From Chloroflexota bacterium (lineage in GTDB: Bacteria; Chloroflexota; UBA6077; CF-72), in assembly GCA_019242065.1 (NCBI GenBank), contig JAFAWJ010000238.1, forward strand, positions 1-5,883: DNA of 5,883 bases, in the 5' to 3' direction. The notes under the pieces were generated by a model. It searched no databases and was not told the DNA's origin. It was given only the letters and a program-made list of their open reading frames with translations. The translations under genes were made by a program, and so were the position numbers. This document shows, in pieces, positions 1-4,677 of this stretch (positions are counted from its first letter, which is position 1; each line of letters opens with the position of its first letter).

Positions 1-650
1 GCTTCGGTGTTGCTGTCGAGTCGCGACGGACGTTCGATGCCGATCCCAACGGAGCCGGGCGCTGGCTGGGGGCCTGCCCCGGGGGTGGGTATGGCTGGCT
101 CCCTATGTACCGCGGGGACTGAGGGTGGCGAAGGGCCGTCGGCGCTGGAGCCGGGTTGGGCGTCGATGACAGGGGCGGTCAGGGCGTCGGAGGTGCGAAG
201 TTTGAGCGCGCGCGCCACGGCGTCGAGGCGGAACTTGCCGGGGGAGGGCAGGCGGCCCAGTTCCAGCAGGGCGATGTAGCCGTGGGAGACGCCGGCGGCT
301 TCGGCCAAGCGTCGCTGGCTCCAGCCGTTGGCGTGGCGCAGGCTGGCGATGCGCAGGCCGAGGGCGTGGGGGCCAAGTGTGGCGGATTCGGGCGGGTAGC
401 CGTCCGCGGCGGACGGGGCAGCGGCGTCTGGTCCTGGGACGGTTTGGGCAGACACGTCCTGGGCACCGACCGGCGACTCGTCGGCGAGGGCTGCGCTGCT
501 TGCGGCAGAAGGCAGGGTGTTTCTCGCGGTGGCGGTGTCTTCGGCCCAGCTCATACGCGACGGCTGGTCGGCCGCGGCCATGGCGTCGTCCTTGGCAACC
601 GCCGCCGCGCGCGGGGTAACGGCCAGTCGTGCTGTGCGGGTGGGCTGCAT
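1..650 (-). CDS. XRE-family helix-turn-helix regulator, C-terminus off the window
   Basis: Read on the minus strand, this frame is open from an ATG at 650 to the left edge (about 216 codons, no stop seen). Residues about 96-152 form an XRE/Cro-C1-type helix-turn-helix: LGLRIASLRHANGWSQRRLA leads into EAAGVSHGYIALLELGR, the usual pattern of a Ser-Gln helix 2 and a recognition helix ending in an E-x-G-R turn. Such domains bind short palindromic operators. The flanks are unusual: about 95 Ala-rich low-complexity residues precede the domain and about 65 Pro/Ala/Gly-rich residues follow it, so the HTH sits mid-protein. No membrane segment or enzyme domain is visible. An in-frame ATG at 719 would add 23 residues, but that stretch has lower third-position GC and no clear ribosome site, so 650 is preferred. 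It lies divergent to the gene at 804. The HTH family call is strong; the regulon is unknown. Confidence 0.75.
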   Translation of the reverse strand, partial: MQPTRTARLAVTPRAAAVAKDDAMAAADQPSRMSWAEDTATARNTLPSAASSAALADESPVGAQDVSAQTVPGPDAAAPSAADGYPPESATLGPHALGLRIASLRHANGWSQRRLAEAAGVSHGYIALLELGRLPSPGKFRLDAVARALKLRTSDALTAPVIDAQPGSSADGPSPPSVPAVHREPAIPTPGAGPQPAPGSVGIGIERPSRLDSNTE

Positions 651-687
651 AGTAAAGGCGGTCCGCCAGGCTGCAATATGCCGGCCT

Positions 688-715
688 TGCTCAGGATACT
701 GTACACCACTGAGCA
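688..715. repeat. Inverted repeat, 7-bp arms, 14-base spacer
   Basis: TGCTCAG (688-694) and CTGAGCA (709-715) are perfect reverse complements. The repeat lies just upstream of the preferred start of the HTH gene, within what would be its 5' leader or promoter. It could be a protein-binding site or an RNA hairpin. It overlaps the 23-residue extension given by the alternative start at 719, which is a further mild reason to prefer the start at 650. Confidence 0.4.
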
Positions 716-747
716 GCATAGGCCGCTTATTATCTTTAGCACAGGTG

Positions 748-760
748 TTCTAGGCTAGAA
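748..760. promoter_or_regulatory. 13-bp perfect dyad, operator candidate
   Basis: The sequence TTCTAGGCTAGAA is two perfect 6-base half sites, TTCTAG and CTAGAA, around a single central G. Its right half overlaps the -10-like hexamer TAGAAT (756-761). It lies between a helix-turn-helix regulator gene and a divergent gene. A dyad of this size over a promoter element is what an XRE-type repressor site would look like. The binding protein is inferred, not shown. Confidence 0.45.
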
Positions 761-761
761 T
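756..761 (+). promoter_or_regulatory. Candidate -10 element for the gene at 804
   Basis: TAGAAT matches the sigma-70 consensus TATAAT at five of six positions. It would place transcription start near 768, giving a leader of about 36 bases that contains a GGAAG ribosome site (789-793). I see no good -35 hexamer at the expected distance, so this would be a weak or activator-dependent promoter. Confidence 0.35.
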
Positions 762-803
762 ATTGAGCGCTAAGGATAGTGAGCGCGCGGAAGACACACG
801 CTG

Positions 804-1181
804 ATGGATCCGAACTTCCTGTGGCAGTCCCTCGGCGGGGGCGCCGTCATCACCGCCGTCCTGACCACCGTCATTGCCCTCGCCCGCATCCTGGCCGACT
901 ACGCCGCCCGCACCAGCGACCGGCGCGCCGAGCACACGGACCGCCGCGATCGTCAGAACCGCGACGCCGAGGCACGCCTCGAGCGCATCCTCCAGGATCG
1001 CCTGGCCGAAGCCGACCGGCGACTGGAGCGCGCCGACGGCGAGCTGCGCGCCGAGCGGGTGCGTGCGGCGACGCTCGAGCGCGACCTGGTGCGGTTGCAG
1101 CAGGCCCTGGCGCTGCTCCGGATCGACTACGCGAGACTGGCGCAGGGCGGCGACGACGATTCAGAGCGGCCGGCGCACTGA
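804..1181 (+). CDS. Small single-pass membrane protein with long coiled coil
   Basis: This 125-residue protein begins at ATG 804 with GGAAG (789-793) 10 bases upstream. Residues about 10-32 form one hydrophobic helix (GGGAVITAVLTTVIALARIL). Residues about 38-112 are highly charged, rich in Arg, Glu, Ala and Leu, with no Pro or Gly breaks apart from one Gly near 79, which predicts a continuous helix or coiled coil. The tail is acidic (GDDDSE). No enzymatic motif or cysteine is present. The positive charges after the helix suggest a cytoplasmic coiled coil with a very short N-terminus outside. It is divergent from the HTH regulator gene and may be controlled by it. I do not recognise a family; phage spanin-like or cell-envelope scaffold proteins share this architecture, but no phage gene is nearby. 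The reading frame and topology are well supported; the function is unknown. Confidence 0.7.
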   Translation: MDPNFLWQSLGGGAVITAVLTTVIALARILADYAARTSDRRAEHTDRRDRQNRDAEARLERILQDRLAEADRRLERADGELRAERVRAATLERDLVRLQQALALLRIDYARLAQGGDDDSERPAH

Positions 1182-1376
1182 AACGCCACGTGGCTCGCGT
1201 CCGTGAGAGTTGAGCCGCTCGAAGACCTCGACGATGGCTCCACGACGACGGACCTGACAGCTATGACGAGAATCCAACGCCCGAGACCTGCGACAACCTA
1301 CGACGAAGATTTACCAGGATGACTTACGAGGACCGCGACGGGCAGCGGAGAAGGTCTGAGCAACCAGGGTGTCCGT
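1182..1376. other. Intergenic stretch without a convincing gene
   Basis: This lies between the stop of the coiled-coil gene and the end of the converging serine hydrolase gene. It holds a 10-bp perfect palindrome, GCCACGTGGC (1185-1194), three bases after the stop codon, and several GACGA/ACGACG runs. The palindrome is not followed by a T-run on either strand, so it is not a standard intrinsic terminator. The frame of the upstream gene stays open after its TGA for 46 codons to a TGA at 1320-1322, but with no recognisable content. Confidence 0.5.
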
Positions 1377-2411
1377 TCAGTGGCTGGCGCCGAGGTAGTC
1401 GTAGGTCACCTTCGAGGCGCGCGCGATCAGCGCCGCGACTTCGTCGGGCGAGGCGTCTTGCGTCAGCACCGCCAGCACGAAATTGCCGCGCGGCGTGAAT
1501 ACGACCCCCGCGTCGTGGCGCACGCCTGGCAGGTCGCCCCACTTGTGCGCGACCTTGACCCAGAATGGTAGGTCGTCGCCCAGCCAGCTCACGCTCTGTT
1601 TGGCCTCGAGCAGGCTTAGCGCCTGTTCTGATACCTGCTGGTTGACCGCCTCGCCGGTGGCCAGCTCGAACAGCAGGTGCGCCATGTCCTCGGCCGAGGT
1701 GGTGTGATCGCCCGCCTCGCCGGCGCGATGATCGACGACGTGGGTGGCCGGCATACCGAGTTGTTCGGCAATGGCGTTGGCGCCCGAAGTGCCGACCACG
1801 TCGAGCAGGACCAGCGCCGCGATGTTGTCGCTGTCCTGGATCATCAGCTGGGTCAGATCGTGCACCGACAGCCGGTCGCCGACGCGCGCTTGCAGGACGC
1901 CACTGCCGTCAGTCCAGTCGTCGGGCTCGATCTCGAGCATGCGGTTGGGGTCGAGCTCGCCCGAATCCTCCTGGTCCAGCACAGCCATGAGAATGGGCAG
2001 CTTGAACAGGCTCGCCGCGGGGAAGACGTGCTCGGAGTCCACGCTGGCGGTGGCGCCGCTTTGTAGGTCGATGGCGGCCATCGACAGCTCGCCGCGCGAC
2101 AGGCTACTGGCGACGGGCTGGAGGCGCGACTGCAGGTCGACCTCCGGATAGCTGGGCGGCGGCGGCGGAATATCGACCACGGCCGGGCGACGGAAGAACA
2201 CGCCCGAGGCGATCTCCGAGAGTTGTGCGGGTCCCACGCCGATGACGATCGCGGCGAGGATGACCACCAGGAGCGTGAGCCAGCCGCGGAGTGACCGGGA
2301 TCGCGGCGGGCTCGTCGCCGGGCGCCGGGTCACCGCCTGCCGATGCGCAGCTGGCTGCCGCTGGGGAGCCGGGGAGCGCGGCGGAGCCGATGGTGCGCCA
2401 GATCTGCCCAA
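1377..2411 (-). CDS. Membrane-anchored serine hydrolase, class A beta-lactamase/PBP fold
   Basis: This is a 344-residue protein of the penicillin-recognising serine hydrolase superfamily. It has an Arg/Pro-rich cytoplasmic N-terminus (1-41), one membrane helix (about 42-61), a Pro-rich linker (81-88) and a catalytic domain (about 95-342) outside the membrane. The three active-site motifs are visible: S134-L-F-K137 (nucleophile and base), S194-D-N196, and K290-W-G292 in place of the usual K-T-G. The spacing from the nucleophile to SDN is 60 residues, as in class A enzymes. The omega-loop region is about 8 residues short and I see no equivalent of the deacylating Glu166. It is therefore more likely a peptidoglycan D,D-peptidase-like or non-lactamase hydrolase than an efficient beta-lactamase. 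The start is TTG at 2411, supported by GGAG 10 bases upstream. It lies 16 bases downstream of the LysM gene, probably in one operon. The family is sure; the substrate is not. Confidence 0.85.
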   Translation of the reverse strand: MGRSGAPSAPPRSPAPQRQPAAHRQAVTRRPATSPPRSRSLRGWLTLLVVILAAIVIGVGPAQLSEIASGVFFRRPAVVDIPPPPPSYPEVDLQSRLQPVASSLSRGELSMAAIDLQSGATASVDSEHVFPAASLFKLPILMAVLDQEDSGELDPNRMLEIEPDDWTDGSGVLQARVGDRLSVHDLTQLMIQDSDNIAALVLLDVVGTSGANAIAEQLGMPATHVVDHRAGEAGDHTTSAEDMAHLLFELATGEAVNQQVSEQALSLLEAKQSVSWLGDDLPFWVKVAHKWGDLPGVRHDAGVVFTPRGNFVLAVLTQDASPDEVAALIARASKVTYDYLGASH

Positions 2412-2421
2412 GAACGTTCTT
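2410..2421. repeat. 12-bp perfect palindrome between ribosome site and start
   Basis: AAGAACGTTCTT reads the same on both strands. It fills the gap between the GGAG ribosome site (2422-2425) and the TTG start of the serine hydrolase, and includes the first two bases of that start codon. It could be a DNA-binding site or a weak RNA hairpin tuning translation of the second gene in the pair; chance is also possible. Confidence 0.4.
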
Positions 2422-2427
2422 CTCCGC

Positions 2428-2985
2428 CTAGAAGGGCGGCGGGATAATCAGCTTGGTCCCGATGCGCAGCGAGCGCGGGTCACTCAGGTTGTTGAACGCC
2501 TGAATGCGGTCGACGCTCGTGTTGAACTTGGTGGCAATCTTGACCAGCGTGTCCCCGCTGGCCACGGTGTAGTTGGCTTCGAGGACCTTGGAGGTGGCGT
2601 GAATCACACGCTGTCCTGAGGTGGTCGGGTCGTTGCCGGTCAGGTTGTCGACGACCGGTACGCCAGCGCCCACGGCCGCAGCCTGGAGGACCGGAGGGCT
2701 GCTGGTCGGCGTCGCCACGTCGGCCTGTGAGGCCGCGGCCGGACTTGAACCTTCGGGATGGTTGAGCATTTGCAGCAGACCAAAGCCAAGGCCCAGAAAG
2801 GCAATCAACACCGACGCTGCCGCCACACTCAACGCATTCCGCTGCAGCCACGACGGAGAATGCCGACGACGACGAACGCGTCGGGACGGAGTAGACGTGG
2901 CGCGATCGGCCTCGCGCTGTTCGCGGCGGCGACGCTGAGCCTGAAGCAACTCGGGTTCGCCTGTCGAACGCGCCTGCATAGCCAA
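2428..2985 (-). CDS. Membrane-anchored LysM-domain protein
   Basis: This 185-residue protein has an Arg-rich cytoplasmic head (residues 18-48), one membrane helix (about 51-73), a Ser/Pro/Ala-rich linker, and one C-terminal LysM domain (about 138-181). The LysM core reads YTVASGDTLVKIATKFNTSV and continues through an N-N-L turn to IGTKLIIP, the classic ending. LysM binds N-acetylglucosamine in peptidoglycan, so the protein probably tethers itself to the wall from the membrane. There is no catalytic domain; the hydrolase encoded 16 bases downstream may be its partner. Two starts are possible. TTG at 2985 has GGAAG six bases upstream. ATG at 2979, two codons in, has the same site at 12 bases. 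An in-frame TGA nine codons upstream of the TTG limits any extension. The domain call is firm; the role as a wall-binding partner is inferred. Confidence 0.85.
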   Translation of the reverse strand: MAMQARSTGEPELLQAQRRRREQREADRATSTPSRRVRRRRHSPSWLQRNALSVAAASVLIAFLGLGFGLLQMLNHPEGSSPAAASQADVATPTSSPPVLQAAAVGAGVPVVDNLTGNDPTTSGQRVIHATSKVLEANYTVASGDTLVKIATKFNTSVDRIQAFNNLSDPRSLRIGTKLIIPPPF

Positions 2986-3006
2986 CTGGCGCTTCCGGTT
3001 GTAACT

Positions 3007-3042
3007 CAGTCAGCAATTCAGGGTCAAGCGTGGCGATGTCAA
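3007..3042 (-). promoter_or_regulatory. Candidate promoter for the LysM-hydrolase pair
   Basis: On the minus strand a perfect TTGACA (-35 consensus) lies at 3042-3037, followed by the poor -10 candidates TGAATT or GAATTG after 16 or 17 bases. A second TTGAC copy follows 9 bases after the hexamer (TTGACC at 3027-3022). Transcription would begin near 3012, leaving a leader of about 27 bases before the LysM start. Arms GCAATT (3013-3018) and AATTGC (3041-3046) form an inverted repeat bracketing this promoter. The weak -10 keeps confidence low. Confidence 0.35.
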
Positions 3043-3142
3043 TTGCGCCACAGATCGGTACCAGAACTGGGCAGTTTTACAGATGCTCCCGCACAGATTC
3101 GTCTTCTATTCTGGTGGCATTCGAGAAAACCCCGCACTTCCC

Positions 3143-3148
3143 GAGGAG
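3143..3148 (+). promoter_or_regulatory. Strong ribosome binding site of the zinc-finger gene
   Basis: GAGGAG lies eight bases before the ATG at 3157. It is the best Shine-Dalgarno match in the window and fixes the start of this very short gene, supporting it as a real, translated ORF. Confidence 0.65.
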
Positions 3149-3156
3149 ACTGAAGG

Positions 3157-3348
3157 ATGGCCAACCATCTGCCGTACGACGTTTTGATGCGCCTGGTCGA
3201 GCGACGCGTCTCGGTGGATGAGGACATCAAGCTCAGGCGCCATCTGGCTCGCTGCGGGCGGTGCCGCTCGGAGCGTGACTGGCTAGAGCGCATTCGCACC
3301 TACCCTGGTCCGGGGCGGTCCGGCTTTCAGCGTTTGCAGCTGAACTGA
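3157..3348 (+). CDS. Short zinc-finger protein, anti-sigma (zf-HC2) type
   Basis: This 63-residue protein carries H29-x3-C33-x2-C36 (HLARCGRC), the signature of the zinc-binding anti-sigma domain (zf-HC2/ZAS). In that family the fourth ligand is usually a Cys near residue 3; here His4 is in the matching place, giving H4-x24-H29-x3-C33-x2-C36. ZAS domains bind ECF sigma factors in the cytoplasm and some, such as RsrA, sense disulfide stress. This protein is little more than that domain: no membrane helix follows it, and no sigma-factor gene precedes it in the window. The start is well set by GAGGAG (3143-3148) eight bases before the ATG. It lies 17 bases upstream of, and in the same direction as, the exported thioredoxin-fold lipoprotein gene. 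It may act on a sigma factor encoded elsewhere, or be a stand-alone zinc protein. The motif is clear; the partner is unknown. Confidence 0.75.
   Translation: MANHLPYDVLMRLVERRVSVDEDIKLRRHLARCGRCRSERDWLERIRTYPGPGRSGFQRLQLN
3326..3344 (+). repeat. Small hairpin across the 3' end of the zinc-finger gene
   Basis: TTCAGC (3326-3331) and GCTGAA (3339-3344) pair perfectly around a 7-base loop, ending just before the TGA stop. No T-run follows, so it is not a standard terminator. It could affect mRNA stability between the two plus-strand genes. Confidence 0.3.
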
Positions 3349-3352
3349 GGCG

Positions 3353-3358
3353 TATACT
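3353..3358 (+). promoter_or_regulatory. Candidate -10 for a leaderless transcript of the gene at 3366
   Basis: TATACT (five of six matches to TATAAT) ends seven bases before the ATG at 3366, which would put transcription start at or next to the A of the start codon. The gene has no Shine-Dalgarno at normal distance (the nearest GAGG is 15 bases away), as expected for leaderless mRNA. No good -35 is seen. The gene could equally be read through from the zinc-finger gene. Confidence 0.4.
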
Positions 3359-3365
3359 CGCCGGC

Positions 3366-4295
3366 ATGTCGGTGAGCCGTCGCCAGTTCACGCAGATCGT
3401 GTTCGGCGGTGCGGCGGCCACACTGCTGGTGGCGTGTCAGCCGTCGGGGTCCACGGTCCAAGCACCCAACACTGCCTCGACCTCGAGCGCGGCCGGAGGG
3501 CTCGTCCAACCCCGTTCGTCCGGCGCGCCGCTCACGGCCGTTCAGGCCAGTACCGAGTTGGCCGCGGGCCGTAATCGTTTCGCGATCGGGTTGATCGACG
3601 ATCACAATCAGGGCGTGACGAGCGGCGGCGTCAACGTCGAGTTCTTCAAGCTGCAAGGCAACGGACAGGCCGAAAAGCGGTCGGAGAGTCCGGCGGTGTT
3701 CCGCTCGGTCGGCGGTGCGAGCAAAGGCATGTGGGTCGCGCCCGCGTCGTTCCCCGAGACCGGTCCGTGGGGCGCACAGGTCAGCCTGGATGCGGGCGAT
3801 GGCAGTCCGAAAGTGGCGCGGATGAGCTTCAGCGTCATCGACAAGTTCAGTGCCCCTGGCTATGACGAACCGGCGCCTCGCTCGGTCTCGCCGACGGACC
3901 AGGACGTCGGCGGCGACACCTCGCACATCTGCAGCAATTCGCCACCCTGCGACCTGCACACGACCAGCATTGCCGACGCCCTGCAGCCGGCCGACAAGCC
4001 GCTGGTCGCGTTGTTTGCTACGCCGGCGCTGTGCACCAGCGCGACGTGCGCCCCCGAGCTCCAGGCGGTGCAGCAGTTGCACACGACCTACGCCGAGGCG
4101 GCCAACTTCATCCACGTCGAGATCTATCAGTACCCATTCGACGGCCTGCACACGGCGCCGACGGTTGACGAGTGGCATTTGCCGAGTGATCCGTGGACGT
4201 TCATTGTCGACAAGACCGGCATCGTGCGCGATCGGTTCGAGGGCGCTGCGCCGTTCGAGGAGCTCGAGCCCTCGCTCAAGACGGTCCTCGGCTAG
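3366..4295 (+). CDS. Tat lipoprotein with Ig-like and thioredoxin-like domains
   Basis: This 309-residue exported protein begins SRRQF, a twin-arginine (Tat) motif, followed by a hydrophobic stretch and the lipobox LVAC with Cys24 as the lipidated residue. It should be exported folded and anchored on the outer face of the membrane. After a Ser/Ala-rich linker (25-55), residues about 56-158 look like an Ig-like beta domain of the YtkA/CopC kind (WVAPASFPETGPWGAQVSL). Residues about 205-308 form a thioredoxin-like fold: strand LVALFATP, then C223-T-S-A-T-C228, and a cis-Pro-like DPWTFIVDKTG segment near 275-285. The cysteine pair is C-x4-C rather than the usual C-x2-C. A second pair, C189 and C195, lies just before the domain. 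Metal binding or disulfide chemistry are both possible. The gene follows the zinc-finger gene by 17 bases and ends four bases from a converging gene. Export and fold are well supported; the substrate is unknown. Confidence 0.8.
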   Translation: MSVSRRQFTQIVFGGAAATLLVACQPSGSTVQAPNTASTSSAAGGLVQPRSSGAPLTAVQASTELAAGRNRFAIGLIDDHNQGVTSGGVNVEFFKLQGNGQAEKRSESPAVFRSVGGASKGMWVAPASFPETGPWGAQVSLDAGDGSPKVARMSFSVIDKFSAPGYDEPAPRSVSPTDQDVGGDTSHICSNSPPCDLHTTSIADALQPADKPLVALFATPALCTSATCAPELQAVQQLHTTYAEAANFIHVEIYQYPFDGLHTAPTVDEWHLPSDPWTFIVDKTGIVRDRFEGAAPFEELEPSLKTVLG

Positions 4296-4299
4296 CGGC

Positions 4300-4659
4300 T
4301 TACTGAGAGACGTCGATAGCGGTCAGCGCGACGAGCGTGCCGTTGTCGTCGCGGTAGGTCACCTCGACCGGGTCCGCCAGGGCCATGTGCTCGCGCATGT
4401 GGCCGGGGGTCATCAGATGGCTGATGCCCTCGTTGAAGTTCGGCGCGGTGACGAAATGCAGCTCCTGGCCGTCGTCGGTGCGCAGCGTGAAGCTGTCGAC
4501 CTTCTGGATGCTGGGCGCCTCCACGTCCAGCAGCACGCCGCGGGCGGTCAGGGCGGCGGGAGCGGACTGTGCCGCGCTCGTGCAGGCACACACCAGCACC
4601 AGCCCGCCACACGCCAGGAGCCACATGGCGAGGTGCCAGGTGGAGTCCGTCCGCCACAT
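4300..4659 (-). CDS. Small lipoprotein of unknown function, downstream of etfA
   Basis: This 119-residue protein has an N-terminal hydrophobic stretch (residues 9-26) ending in L-V-C-A-C; Cys26, with Ala at -1, is the likely lipidation site, Cys24 the alternative. The mature part (about 90 residues) is predicted all-beta with an OB-like pattern: a strand LTARGVLLDVEAP, a turn SFTLRTDDGQELHFVT, a His-rich stretch (SHLMTPGHMREHM, residues 80-92) and a final strand pair VEVTYRDDNGTLVALTAIDV. I do not recognise a named family. The His residues (H81, H87, H91) could bind a metal or haem, but that is speculation. The start ATG at 4659 lies 18 bases after the etfA stop with only a weak ribosome site, so co-transcription with etfBA is likely. 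An envelope lipoprotein beside cytoplasmic electron-transfer genes is unexpected and may only reflect operon packing. Confidence 0.65.
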   Translation of the reverse strand: MWRTDSTWHLAMWLLACGGLVLVCACTSAAQSAPAALTARGVLLDVEAPSIQKVDSFTLRTDDGQELHFVTAPNFNEGISHLMTPGHMREHMALADPVEVTYRDDNGTLVALTAIDVSQ

Positions 4660-4677
4660 TCGCCCAGACCAGACTCT

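Larger units (their letters stand above)
651..803. promoter_or_regulatory. AT-rich divergent intergenic region
   Basis: This stretch separates the start of the minus-strand HTH gene from the plus-strand coiled-coil gene. Its 721-780 part is clearly richer in A and T than the coding sequence on either side. It holds a dyad at 748-760, an inverted repeat at 688-715, a direct repeat TGAGCGC at 764-770 and 780-786 (16 bases apart), and a -10-like TAGAAT at 756-761. These fit a control region serving both genes, probably bound by the HTH protein itself. That role is inferred from position and symmetry only. Confidence 0.55.

Noticed and set aside
156..758. 200-codon plus-strand frame opposite the HTH gene
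   Set aside because: Its product is Gly/Arg-rich with no domain; the minus-strand frame encodes a clear helix-turn-helix.
804..1181. Phage lysis protein (spanin or holin)
   Set aside because: The membrane helix plus coiled coil is compatible, but no phage gene or lysis cassette is nearby.
1185..1194. Palindrome GCCACGTGGC as a transcription terminator
   Set aside because: It has no loop and no T-run on either strand; it may be chance or a protein site.
1182..1322. 46-codon in-frame extension after the TGA of the coiled-coil gene, including a possible GTG-started small ORF at 1203
   Set aside because: Open frames of this length are common by chance in high-GC DNA. There is no ribosome site, no recognisable motif and no sign of a recoding element.
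1377..2411. Annotation as a true class A beta-lactamase resistance gene
   Set aside because: The Glu166 equivalent is not visible and the K-T-G motif is K-W-G, so a resistance role is not supported.
3076..3112. Promoter TTTACA / TATTCT upstream of the zinc-finger gene
   Set aside because: The spacer is 25 bases, too long for a sigma-70 promoter, and no other pair of hexamers fits.
3366..4178. Long open frames on the other frames of the Tat lipoprotein gene, including a 283-codon minus-strand frame
   Set aside because: They are Arg/Ala-rich products typical of shadow frames in GC-rich genes; the plus-strand frame has signal peptide, lipobox and domain evidence.
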